Both the position numbers and the translations under genes were made by a program. DNA of 64,000 bases from Herbidospora cretacea (GTDB taxonomy: Bacteria; Actinomycetota; Actinomycetes; Streptosporangiales; Streptosporangiaceae): the NCBI RefSeq assembly GCF_001570605.1, contig NZ_BBXG01000031.1, positions 1 through 64,000 of the forward strand, in the 5' to 3' direction. The notes below the pieces were generated by a model that saw only the letters and a list, made by a program, of their open reading frames with translations, was not told the origin of the DNA and ran no database searches. Shown here piece by piece: positions 19,277-29,930 of this stretch (the first letter of the stretch is position 1; every line of letters begins with the position of its first letter).

Positions 19277-20289
19277 AGATCGTGCTGACCCTCGGCACCA
19301 GCGCCGGGGGAGTGGGCCGTCACGTCCGCACCCTCGCCGACGGGTTCGCCGCCCGGGGTCACGAGGTCGTGGTCGCCGGTCCGGCCGAAACCCTGACGAG
19401 ATTCGGGTTCACCGGGACCGTGGTGGAGATCCCCGTCTCCGACCGCCCACACCCGGTCAACGACGCCCGGACCGTCGCGATCCTGCGGAGGATCGAGGCC
19501 GACGTCGTGCATGCCCACGGCCTGCGCGCCGGCGCCCTGGCCGCCCTGGCCGGGCCGCGGCGGCTGGTCGTCACGCTGCACAACGCCGTCACCGCGCGCG
19601 GGGCGGTCGGCGCGGTCTACGCGGCCCTCGAACGGATCGTGGCCCGGCGGGCCGACGCGGTCCTGGTCGTCTCGCCCGACCTGGGCGACCGCATGGCCGC
19701 GCTCGGCGCCGGGAACGTCGCCGCCGCCGTGGTGCCCGCGCCCCCGCTGGACGACCTGCCCGCCACGACCGAGTTCGCCGGGAGACGGGTGATGCTGACC
19801 GTGGCTCGGCTGGCCCAGCAGAAGGGGCTGGAGGTGCTGCTGGACGCCGCGGCGGGGCCGTACCCGCCGGATGTGCTGTTCGCCCTGGCCGGGGAGGGAC
19901 CGCTGCGCGGCGCGCTCCAGGAGCGGATCACCCGCGAGAACCTGCCGGTCACCCTGCTCGGCCACCGGGCCGACGTGGCGGCGCTGCTCAGGGCGGCGAC
20001 CGCGCTGGTCGTGCCGAGCCGGTGGGAGGGCCAGCCGCTCAGCGTGCAGGAGGCGCTGCGGGCGGGGGTGCCCGTGGTGGCCTTCGCCGTGGGCGGGGTC
20101 CCGCCGATGGTCGGCGAGGCCGGGCTGCTGCTGCCGCCCGGCGACGCCGGGGCGCTGCGGTCGGCGCTGCTGCGGCTGCTCGGCGACGAGCGGCTGGCCG
20201 GCGACCTGTCCGCCGCCGCACGGGCGCGGGGCGCGGCCCTGCCGGGCGACGACGACGCGGTCGAGGCCGCGTTGAAGTCCTACGCCTGA
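19273..20289 (+). CDS. GT4-type glycosyltransferase
   Basis: A 338-residue GT-B glycosyltransferase. The N-terminal part has GTSAGGVGRHVRTLADGFAA and VVHAHGLRAGALAAL; the C-terminal part has MLTVARLAQQKGLEVLLDA, LAGEGPLR and PSRWEGQPLSVQEALRAG, which contains the E-x7-E donor-binding motif. No signal peptide is seen, so it likely acts on the cytoplasmic face. The acceptor is unknown; its place right behind the MraY-like and MurJ-like genes suggests an envelope glycan or glycolipid. GTG 19273 overlaps the preceding stop by 4 nt. Confidence 0.87.
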   Translation: MKIVLTLGTSAGGVGRHVRTLADGFAARGHEVVVAGPAETLTRFGFTGTVVEIPVSDRPHPVNDARTVAILRRIEADVVHAHGLRAGALAALAGPRRLVVTLHNAVTARGAVGAVYAALERIVARRADAVLVVSPDLGDRMAALGAGNVAAAVVPAPPLDDLPATTEFAGRRVMLTVARLAQQKGLEVLLDAAAGPYPPDVLFALAGEGPLRGALQERITRENLPVTLLGHRADVAALLRAATALVVPSRWEGQPLSVQEALRAGVPVVAFAVGGVPPMVGEAGLLLPPGDAGALRSALLRLLGDERLAGDLSAAARARGAALPGDDDAVEAALKSYA

Positions 20290-20356
20290 TCGAGGAATCA
20301 CCCGGCCTTGTTCCGGGTTGAGAGGAATAATTCGCACAAGAAACCTGGGTCCGGGG

Positions 20357-20387
20357 TTCAGACAGCCCCCTTACAGGTCTCTATACT
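20357..20387 (+). promoter_or_regulatory. Putative promoter of the TerC gene
   Basis: TATACT at 20382-20387 is a good -10 hexamer, with a weak TTCAGA -35 at 20357-20362 (19-bp spacer). Transcription would begin near 20394, at the first bases of the riboswitch-like leader. Confidence 0.5.
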
Positions 20388-20393
20388 TGTCGC

Positions 20394-20528
20394 GTTGGGG
20401 GGGAGTATCCCTTCGCGACGGTCCCGTCATCACGGTGCGTAGCACCCGGGGCCGTCGGTCCGTGTCTGGAGGATTTCCAGGGGCGGGAGAGACCTCCGGC
20501 AGTGTGTTTTGTCGCGCGCGCCGGAGGG
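20394..20528 (+). promoter_or_regulatory. yybP-ykoY (manganese) riboswitch-like leader with Shine-Dalgarno-sequestering helix
   Basis: The leader of the TerC gene has the conserved pieces of the yybP-ykoY element in order: GGGGGAGTA (20398-20406), CCCGTCATCACGG (about 20423-20435), a variable arm (CCCGGGGCCGTCGG) and GGGAGAGACCTCCGG (20485-20499). That class senses Mn2+ and often controls TerC or MntP-type exporters. CCTCCGGC at 20493-20500 is perfectly complementary to GCCGGAGG at 20520-20527, which is the ribosome site of the gene. The leader can therefore either close the aptamer stem or hide the ribosome site. Ligand and mechanism are inferred from the family, not measured. Confidence 0.82.
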
Positions 20529-20538
20529 ATTCAAGAGA

Positions 20539-21525
20539 GTGGACATTCCCGTGTGGGGTTGGGCTGCCGTCATCATCGGCCTGCTCGTGGTCATCGCCAT
20601 CGACCTGTGGGTCGTCGACCGTGGAGAGCCCAAGGAGTTCTCCATCCGTCAGGCGGGCTTCTGGGTCGGGCTCTACGTCGCGATCGCCGTGCTGTTCGGC
20701 ATCGGCCTGCTGATCTTCGCGGGTCCGCAGCAGTCGGGTGAGTTCTTCGCGGGTTACATCACCGAATACAGCCTGAGCATCGACAACCTGTTCGTGTTCT
20801 ACATCATCATGTCGAGATTCGCGGTGCCGAAGGCCTACCAGCACAAGGTGCTGACGATCGGCATCCTGATAGCGCTCGTCATGCGCGGCTTCTTCATCGT
20901 CGTCGGCGCCGCCGCCCTCAACTCCTTCCACTGGCTCTTCTACGTGTTCGGCGCGATCCTCCTCTACACCGCGTACACGATGATCCGCGACCACAACAAG
21001 AGCGAAGAGGACTTCGACGAGAACATCCTGCTGCGCTACGCGCGGCGGGCCTTCCCCACCACCCCCGACTACGTCGGCTCCAAGATGGTCGTCCGGGTCG
21101 ACGGCAAGAAGATGGTCACCCCGATGCTGATCGTCATGATCGCCATCGGCTCGACCGACCTGCTGTTCGCCCTCGACTCGATCCCCGCGATCTTCGGCCT
21201 CACCACCGACGCGTTCATCGTCTTCACCGCCAACGCCTTCGCCCTGATGGGTCTGCGGCAGCTCTACTTCCTGCTCGGCGGTCTGCTCCAGCGGCTGGTC
21301 TACCTCAGCTACGGCCTGGCCTTCATCCTCGCCTTCATCGGCGTGAAGCTGATCCTCGAGGCCATGCACGACGTCGTCGAGTGGGCGCCGAAGATCCCCA
21401 TCCAGGTCTCCCTGGGCGTCATCATCGGAACCATGCTGGTCACGACGGTCGCGAGCATCATGAAGTCGCGCCGCACCGTGGCCGCCGCGAAGGACGCCGC
21501 GCCCGAGCAGGCCGACCGGCACTAG
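20539..21525 (+). CDS. TerC family integral membrane protein, probable Mn2+ exporter
   Basis: A 328-residue polytopic protein of the TerC/Alx family with about eight or nine membrane segments. The acidic signature segments YSLSIDNLFVFYIIM and GSTDLLFALDSIPAIFGLT carry the conserved Asp residues thought to bind metal. Alx-type members export manganese; others are linked to tellurite resistance or to metalation of secreted enzymes. GTG 20539 is chosen because GGAGGG lies 10 nt upstream and the N-terminus then reads VDIPVWGWAAV, as in homologues; a TTG at 20509 would add 10 residues. The riboswitch-like leader supports a manganese role. Confidence 0.9.
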   Translation: MDIPVWGWAAVIIGLLVVIAIDLWVVDRGEPKEFSIRQAGFWVGLYVAIAVLFGIGLLIFAGPQQSGEFFAGYITEYSLSIDNLFVFYIIMSRFAVPKAYQHKVLTIGILIALVMRGFFIVVGAAALNSFHWLFYVFGAILLYTAYTMIRDHNKSEEDFDENILLRYARRAFPTTPDYVGSKMVVRVDGKKMVTPMLIVMIAIGSTDLLFALDSIPAIFGLTTDAFIVFTANAFALMGLRQLYFLLGGLLQRLVYLSYGLAFILAFIGVKLILEAMHDVVEWAPKIPIQVSLGVIIGTMLVTTVASIMKSRRTVAAAKDAAPEQADRH

Positions 21526-21559
21526 CCTCAGACCCCCGGGGTCACGCGCTTGACGCGAA

Positions 21560-21621
21560 AGAGGACGGTTAGGGACTGTGGCATCGGTAACATAACTGCC
21601 TAAGTCGCAAATCCGTCCTCT
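21560..21621 (+). promoter_or_regulatory. Long-loop inverted repeat upstream of psd
   Basis: AGAGGACGG at 21560-21568 is exactly complementary to CCGTCCTCT at 21613-21621, with 44 nt between. AGTCGCAAA also occurs twice (near 21603 and 21622). It could end TerC transcription or shape the psd leader; no U-run follows. Confidence 0.4.
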
Positions 21622-21648
21622 AGTCGCAAAAGAGTACAAAGGCTCCTA

Positions 21649-22293
21649 GTGTCGAACGAAATAGAAAGTCCTCGCCCTCGCGTCAGGCTCGCCCGCGGTG
21701 TCTCGCCGTGGCTCGCCCCGACAGCGGCCGCGGCGGCCGTCACCGCGGCCCTGACCGCTCGGTCCCCCAAATGGGCCCTCGCGGCGGTGCCGCTGACGGC
21801 CCTCACGGGCGGGATGCTCTGGTTCTTCCGCGATCCTGACCGCTCGCCCGGCGTCGGACGGCTGCTCTCGCCGGCCGACGGCGTCGTCCAGAGCGTCGAC
21901 CCCTGGGACGACGGCCGGACCCGCGTCGCGATCTTCATGAGCCCGCTCAACGTGCACGTCAACCGCGCCCCCGTCGCCGGGACCGTCGTCTCGGTGGAAC
22001 ACGTGGCCGGTGGGTTCGTGCCCGCGTTCAACAAGGACAGCGACAAGAACGAGCGGGTGGTGTGGCGCTTCGACACCGCGCTCGGCGACATCGAGATGGT
22101 CCAGATCGCCGGGGCCGTCGCGCGCCGCATCGTGCCCTATCTGCAGGCGGGCGCGAAGGTCGCCCAGGGTGACCGGGTCGGGCTGATCCGGCTCGGGTCC
22201 CGGGTCGACCTCTATCTGCCGGAGGGCGTCGAGCCCGCCGTGACCGTCGGCGACCGAACTGTGGCTGGGGTGACCCGCATTGACCGCGCCTGA
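21649..22293 (+). CDS. psd: Phosphatidylserine decarboxylase
   Basis: A 214-residue short (PSD-B/archaeal-type) decarboxylase making phosphatidylethanolamine. Motifs: WFFRDPDRSPG near residue 58, SPADGVVQSVD, FMSPLNVHVNR and the self-cleavage site RLGSR, where Gly183-Ser184 would be cut to give the pyruvoyl group. An N-terminal hydrophobic stretch (WLAPTAAAAAVTAAL) anchors it to the membrane. GTG 21649 has AAAGG upstream. It overlaps pssA by 14 nt, so the two steps of PE synthesis are coupled. Confidence 0.95.
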   Translation: MSNEIESPRPRVRLARGVSPWLAPTAAAAAVTAALTARSPKWALAAVPLTALTGGMLWFFRDPDRSPGVGRLLSPADGVVQSVDPWDDGRTRVAIFMSPLNVHVNRAPVAGTVVSVEHVAGGFVPAFNKDSDKNERVVWRFDTALGDIEMVQIAGAVARRIVPYLQAGAKVAQGDRVGLIRLGSRVDLYLPEGVEPAVTVGDRTVAGVTRIDRA

Positions 22294-23110
22294 CCTCAGG
22301 GCCGGAAGCTGGTCCGTCGAGGAAGAGGACGAACCCATGGGGCCGGTCGGCAAGGCGTTCCGCCTGTCGGCCGCCGATCTGCTCTCCCTCGGCAACGCGC
22401 TGTCGGGGTTCCTGTCGGTCGTCGTGCTGGCGTACAGCGCGATCGACCAGCTCAAGAGGACCGGTGGCAGCTTCGAGCCCGACCCCCGGTTCTTCGGCAC
22501 CGCCGTCGTGCTGCTGCTCGTCGGGGCGACCTGTGACCTGTTCGACGGGCTGGTCGCCCGCAGGTTCCGGGCCTCGGCGATGGGCGCCGAGCTCGACAAC
22601 CTGGCCGACGTGATCAGCTTCGGCTTCGCGCCGGCGTTCATGATCGTGATCTGGGGTGGTTTCGACGCCCCGCTGCCCCTGTGGCTCGTGCTGGCCGCCG
22701 CCGCGTCGGTGCTGCTCGCGGGCGTGACCCGGCTCGCCAGGTTCGCCTGCGTGAAGACCAAGAGCGGCGACTTCATGGGGCTGCCGATCCCCATGGGCGC
22801 GATGACGATCGTGTCGATCGTGCTGCTGTTCCAGCCGACGATCTGGACGATCCTCGGCATCTTCGCAACGTCCTACCTGATGATCAGCCGGATCGAGTAT
22901 CCCAAGCCCAAGGGCAACCTGGCCGCGCTCGTGCTGGGCTGGATGATGATCAACGTGGCCTGCCTCACGATCTGGGCCGCCGGGCTGCCCGGTGGCGACC
23001 AGCTGATCCAGGTCGGCGCCATCATGCAGATCGCGATCGTGTCGGCGATCCCGCTGCGGGTGCTGATGTTCAAGCGGGCCAAGCGCAAGGAGCGCCGCGC
23101 CGCGTCCTGA
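22280..23110 (+). CDS. pssA: CDP-diacylglycerol-serine O-phosphatidyltransferase
   Basis: A 276-residue CDP-alcohol phosphatidyltransferase. The signature D-G-x2-A-R-x8-G-x3-D-x3-D is complete in DGLVARRFRASAMG followed by AELDNLAD, about residue 85-110. About eight hydrophobic segments follow. The product, phosphatidylserine, is the substrate of the upstream psd. TTG 22280 overlaps psd; ATG 22337 (MGPVGKAF) is an alternative start that would remove 19 acidic residues. Confidence 0.93.
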   Translation: MTAPDLRAGSWSVEEEDEPMGPVGKAFRLSAADLLSLGNALSGFLSVVVLAYSAIDQLKRTGGSFEPDPRFFGTAVVLLLVGATCDLFDGLVARRFRASAMGAELDNLADVISFGFAPAFMIVIWGGFDAPLPLWLVLAAAASVLLAGVTRLARFACVKTKSGDFMGLPIPMGAMTIVSIVLLFQPTIWTILGIFATSYLMISRIEYPKPKGNLAALVLGWMMINVACLTIWAAGLPGGDQLIQVGAIMQIAIVSAIPLRVLMFKRAKRKERRAAS

Positions 23111-23154
23111 CCCCGCGGCTTTCCGGGGCGGACCCGTCGTTGTCTAATGGCCGT

Positions 23155-23427
23155 ATGGCGACCGCCCCGCGTGAGCTGACCCGTTCCTACTTCCTCGGCA
23201 AGCTGGCGCGCGAACTCGAACAGCGCGGCTTCGCCGTCGACCTGCGACCGGCCCCGCCGTCGCTGAAGGTGAGCGCCCCGGAGGCCGCCCTGCTCAACGA
23301 GACCGTCGACTGCGTCTCGCTGGAGGGCGGCTGGTTCTACCGGTGGTCGTGGGGCGAGGTCGTGGAGAGCGCCGACGACCCCGACGCCGCCGCGACCCTG
23401 ATCGCCAAGGTGCTGGGGGCCCGCTGA
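23155..23427 (+). CDS. Small protein of unknown function (90 aa)
   Basis: I do not recognise this 90-residue protein. It reads ELTRSYFLGKLARELEQRGF, then VSLEGGWFYRWSWGEVVES and ATLIAKVLGAR, a compact alpha/beta pattern with a Trp-rich centre and no membrane segment. TCTAAT just upstream (23143-23148) could be a -10 and ATG 23155 would then be nearly leaderless. It ends one base before the convergent MBL gene. Confidence 0.7.
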   Translation: MATAPRELTRSYFLGKLARELEQRGFAVDLRPAPPSLKVSAPEAALLNETVDCVSLEGGWFYRWSWGEVVESADDPDAAATLIAKVLGAR

Positions 23428-23428
23428 C

Positions 23429-24067
23429 CTACCAGCCCCGGGCCTTCCACTCGGGCAGGGCGGGGCGCTCGGCGCCGAGCGTGGTGTCCTTCCCGTGGCC
23501 GGGGTAGACCCAGGTCTCGTCGCCGAACCGGTCGAAGACCCGCTCCACCACGTCGGTGTAGAGCTGGGTGAACCGCTCCGGGTCCTTCCAGGTGTTGCCG
23601 ACGCCGCCGGGGAACAGCGAGTCGCCCGTGAAGACGTGCCCCGGATAGTAGAGCGCGATCGAGCCCGGCGTGTGGCCGCGCAGGTGGATCACCTCCAGGT
23701 CGGTCACGCCGACGGTCACCCGGTCGCCGTGGTCGACCGGCCGGGCCGGGACCGGCAGCGCCCCGGCGTCGTCGCGGCCCGCCACCACGGTCGCGCCGGT
23801 CGCCTTCGCCACCTCCTCCAGGGCGCCCCAGTGGTCGCCGTGCTGGTGGGTGGTCACGATCACGCTGATGGGGTGCCTGCCGATCAGCTCCAGGATCCGC
23901 TCGGGCTCGGCGGCGGCGTCGATCAGCATGCCGTCGCCGGTCTCGCGGCAGCGGATCAGATAGGCGTTGTTGCCGAAGTCGCCGACCTCCATCTTCGCGA
24001 TGGTGATCTTCTCCAGCTCCCGGACGTCGGCCGGGCCGCCCTTGGACACGTCTCCCGTATAGGTCAT
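23429..24067 (-). CDS. Glyoxalase II-like MBL-fold hydrolase
   Basis: A 212-residue metallo-beta-lactamase-fold protein of the glyoxalase-II-like group. THQHGDHWGAL is the zinc motif, followed by HLRGHTPGSIAL, FTGDSLFPGGVGNT and VYPGHGKDT, so all metal ligands are present. Compact members act on thioesters; the true substrate cannot be told. ATG 24067. It lies 4 nt downstream of the maleylpyruvate-isomerase-like gene on the same strand. If this is an operon, a mycothiol-conjugate role for both genes is plausible but inferred. Confidence 0.86.
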   Translation of the reverse strand: MTYTGDVSKGGPADVRELEKITIAKMEVGDFGNNAYLIRCRETGDGMLIDAAAEPERILELIGRHPISVIVTTHQHGDHWGALEEVAKATGATVVAGRDDAGALPVPARPVDHGDRVTVGVTDLEVIHLRGHTPGSIALYYPGHVFTGDSLFPGGVGNTWKDPERFTQLYTDVVERVFDRFGDETWVYPGHGKDTTLGAERPALPEWKARGW

Positions 24068-24071
24068 GGGA

Positions 24072-24773
24072 TCACGCTAGGCCGTCGGGGGCGCTGCGGA
24101 CCATCCAGGCCGGGGGCTCCGGGAAACCCTCCGGCCGGTGACGGCCGGTCATCCAGGCGGTCAGCTCGCGCCTGGTGGCCTGGAGGTGCGGGCCGTCGGT
24201 CCCGATGAGGGTCTCACCGGTGTCGGTCGCGGTCAGTTTCCCGTACGTCGGCTCGTCGCTCAGCAAAGGGGAGTCCCGCCACTCCCACTCGACGTAGCGG
24301 TCGGGCCAGTCGCGCCAGGTGTAGCCGGCGCCGAGGTCGCCGTGGTGGATCTCCACCTCGCGCAGGCGGCGCATGACCACGTACCAGGCGGGATGCTCGG
24401 GCGGGCGGGTGCCGCTGATCAAGAAGGACCACCGGTCGGCGGGGAGCGAGTCCATGGCCTCGGCGAAGCGGGCGGTGCTCGCCTCCAGATCGGCGAGCTG
24501 CTCCGCGGCGGGGCGGCCGCAGCCCTGGCGGATGCCCTCGTCGCGCTCGGCCGCGTCGCGGTACTGGGGGGTGACGACCCCCGTCCGGGCCCAGGTCAGG
24601 AGGTTCACCAGGGAGTCGGCGTTGCGGGAGACGTGGGTGGTCACGTGGCCGCGCGTCCAGCCCTCGAGGGCCGAGGGGGCGCGCATCTCCTCGTCGGACA
24701 GGGCCGCGACCGTGGCGATCAGGCGGGCGTCGGCGGCGGCGAGTTCCGCCCTGTAGTCGTCAAGAAGGGACAT
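24072..24773 (-). CDS. Mycothiol-dependent maleylpyruvate isomerase-like (DinB-fold) protein
   Basis: A 233-residue four-helix DinB/MDMPI-type protein. EGWTRGHVTTHVSRNADSL carries the first histidine pair and RLREVEIHHGDLGAGYTW carries the second metal-binding segment, as in mycothiol-dependent maleylpyruvate isomerase. It also keeps the C-terminal domain (TDTGETLIGTDGPHLQATR and following). Substrates of most paralogues are unknown. ATG 24773 is chosen; the open frame continues upstream into the uvrA promoter but looks noncoding there. Confidence 0.83.
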   Translation of the reverse strand: MSLLDDYRAELAAADARLIATVAALSDEEMRAPSALEGWTRGHVTTHVSRNADSLVNLLTWARTGVVTPQYRDAAERDEGIRQGCGRPAAEQLADLEASTARFAEAMDSLPADRWSFLISGTRPPEHPAWYVVMRRLREVEIHHGDLGAGYTWRDWPDRYVEWEWRDSPLLSDEPTYGKLTATDTGETLIGTDGPHLQATRRELTAWMTGRHRPEGFPEPPAWMVRSAPDGLA

Positions 24774-24882
24774 GGGCCCATCCTGGTCCACGTACTCTGA
24801 AAGAGCAGGGGCATTTTTGTCGGTGGCGGCGGATAGCCTGCCCGGTGCACTCCTGTAGACCCCAACGACCATCGGGAACGCT

Positions 24883-27723
<2,841 letters not shown>

Positions 27724-27830
27724 GTGCATTTCTTCATATTCCGCTCGGACGCGATCGGTCAGGCTGAACCGCGAACGGGGTTAGGGCCGTATCTGCCAAT
27801 GATCGGGAAGTCCCCCAGCGGAGGATGGAA

Positions 27831-28409
27831 ATGAACGTGAACGGCACCTCTGAGCAGGATCAGGTCACGAGCGCGATGACGCGGCGGGGCCTGGTCTTCG
27901 CGGTGGGCGGCGCCGGGCTGGCCGCCGCCCTGACGGCGTGCACCGGCTATTCCTCCGGCACGGCCACGAGCGCCGAGCCGCCAGGATCGGTGCCCGCCGA
28001 CCAGGCGAAGCCCGCCGGGGGCAGTGACAACCCGCCTCCCGCCGCCGACGACCAGAACGACCCCCCGGCCGAGGAGCCACCCGCCGACGAGCCGGCCGAG
28101 GAGGAGGAGCCCGCTCAGGCGGCCAACGCCTTCGCCAAGACGGCCGACATCCCCGAGGGCGGCGGCAAGATCTTCGAAGCGGAGAAGATCGTCATCACCC
28201 AGCCGACGGCGGGCGAGTTCAAGTGCTTCACCGCGGTCTGCACGCACGCGGGGTGCTCAGTGGCCAGCATCTCCGGGGGCACCATCAACTGCCCCTGCCA
28301 CGGGAGCAAGTTCAAGATCACCGACGGCTCGGTCGCGGGCGGCCCCGCACCGTCGCCGCTGGAGGAGAAGAAGATCACGGTCAACGGCGGCAACATCGTC
28401 CTGGCCTGA
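27831..28409 (+). CDS. Rieske [2Fe-2S] lipoprotein with Tat signal
   Basis: A 192-residue exported protein. TRRGLVFAVGGAGLAAALTAC combines a twin-arginine signal with a lipobox ending at Cys37, so it is probably a lipoprotein on the outer membrane face. A Pro/Glu/Asp-rich linker (residues about 45-100) leads to a small Rieske domain with CTHAGC and CPCHGSKF, the Cys-His pairs that bind the cluster. Its redox partner is unknown; it is not part of a visible cytochrome bc operon. ATG 27831 has GGAGG at good spacing; ATG 27825 is too close to it. Confidence 0.86.
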   Translation: MNVNGTSEQDQVTSAMTRRGLVFAVGGAGLAAALTACTGYSSGTATSAEPPGSVPADQAKPAGGSDNPPPAADDQNDPPAEEPPADEPAEEEEPAQAANAFAKTADIPEGGGKIFEAEKIVITQPTAGEFKCFTAVCTHAGCSVASISGGTINCPCHGSKFKITDGSVAGGPAPSPLEEKKITVNGGNIVLA

Positions 28410-28760
28410 CCGGGTTGTGGCGCGGTCCGCTCGGAAGGGCTGGAACGGGTGAGCTCGTCTTGGCCTGGCCGGGTTGTGGCGTGGTCCGCGCGGAGGGGCT
28501 GGAACGGGTGACGTCGTCCTGGTCTGGCCGGGTTGTGGTGCGGTCCGCGCGGAGGGGCTGGAACGGGTGACGTCGTCCTGGTCTGACCTGGCCGTGGTGC
28601 GGTCCGCTTGGAAGGTCTGGAACGGGTGACCTCGTCCTGGCTATCCAAGTTCGGGGTTGGCGTGGTCTGTTCCAAGGGTTTGGAGCGGGTGACTTCGTCT
28701 GAACTGGCTATCCAGGTTCAGGATTGATGCGGTCCGTCCCGGGTTCCGGAACGGCCTGGT
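28401..28760 (+). repeat. 59-bp tandem repeat behind the Rieske gene, about six units
   Basis: The landmark GGAACGGGTGA recurs at 28442, 28501, 28560 and 28619, exactly 59 bp apart, then in decayed form near 28682 and 28748. Each unit contains CGTCCTGG, GGGTTGTGG and GCGGTCCGCG. The first unit starts in the last codons of the Rieske gene. The period is not a multiple of three, no ribosome sites are seen, and open frames in all phases exist only because of high GC. Noncoding, function unknown. Confidence 0.8.
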
Positions 28761-29930
28761 GGGCCCTGGGCAATGTCGTTCTGCCCTGAGGGTCGCGCTG
28801 ATCGCGCGCCGAGGGATGTCCGGTGGTGGTGCGGACGGTCTTGGGTGCTGTGGTCCTCGTCCTGGCGCTCCGGGCTGAGTGTGAGTGTTGCCTGCGGTTG
28901 TCCCGCATGTGGCTCGGTCCTTCTAGAGCTCTCGGAACGGGCCGTTCCTGGGCAACATCGCTCTCGCCTGGAAATTCAGGCCAGCTGCGGTATGGGCTGG
29001 TTGCGGCGTCATCCGTTGCCGGTCTCCCCGAGAGCGCAGCTGCGGGCGACATCGTCTTGGCCAGCCGGGCTCGGTTGTGGGCGGTCCGTTCCGGGATTCC
29101 GGGACAGGACAGCCGGAGCCGACGTCGTCTGGTGTAGCGATCCGGGGTGGGCGCTCACGGCTGTCCAGGGGCGCGGTCCGTTTCGGCCCCGGTCGGACAC
29201 CTGATCTACGGCAGTGCTGCCAGGGCGTCTTGTGGGCCGTCGGCAGGAGTCGGCTCAGATGACTCGTGGGGGGTTGTCTGCGCGGGCTTGTGCGGCGGGC
29301 GGCGGTTTCCCCCTGCCGACGGGACCCAGTAGGTCTCGGAGGAGGTCGTACCGGAGGAGCCGCCGCAGCAGCCGCTCCAAGAGCGTCGATGGCGAGGGGT
29401 GTCCGAGCGGTCACGCCCCGGCGGGCGCGGATCTCATGACCGCGGGTGGCGGGGTGATGGCCCGCCCGCCACCAGGGAACCTACGGCCGGAAGCGGCTCT
29501 GACTTCAGGCATCGGAGTCGACGGTCCGTCACCATCGGGGACGGGTCCCGGCCTTGGGGTGGTGGGGGCGATGGCCTGGTCCCCACCGGGAAAGGGTGGC
29601 CGGACACGGTCCCGGCTTCAGGCACCGGGGTCGTCGTCCGGCCACCGCTGGAACGGGTTTCCGCGTTTGGGTAGTGGTCCCTGTCGGGTTGGCCGGCCCG
29701 GGTTCCGGTTCAGGCGGCGAGGACCAGGCCGCCGCTGGGAACGGGACGTTCTCGGGCCACCACGTGCATGGTCTCGCCCTTTGGACGGTGTCTCCGCCGG
29801 GGGAGGTCGGCCGACCGGATTGCGGCGCCGGGTCTCGGCTGGACGGCGGTGACGTGAGCCCGGGGGGAATGGGTGTCGGCTTGGGGTGTTGGGGGCGTTG
29901 GGTTGACGGTCGATTGTTGATCATGGAGGT
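28761..29930. other. Gene-free stretch with decayed copies of the 59-bp repeat
   Basis: No gene is supported in about 1.2 kb. Fragments resembling the 59-bp unit reappear, for example around 29047-29115 (ACATCGTCTTGGCC ... GGTTGTGGGCGGTCCG) and again near 29640-29750 (GGAACGGGTT; GGAACGGGAC). The array may therefore once have covered most of the interval. Confidence 0.55.

Noticed and set aside
28115-28675. Minus-strand frame with Pro/Arg/Thr repeats behind the Rieske gene
   Set aside because: It is a reading of the 59-bp noncoding repeat plus the antisense of the Rieske gene; the repeat period breaks codon phase.
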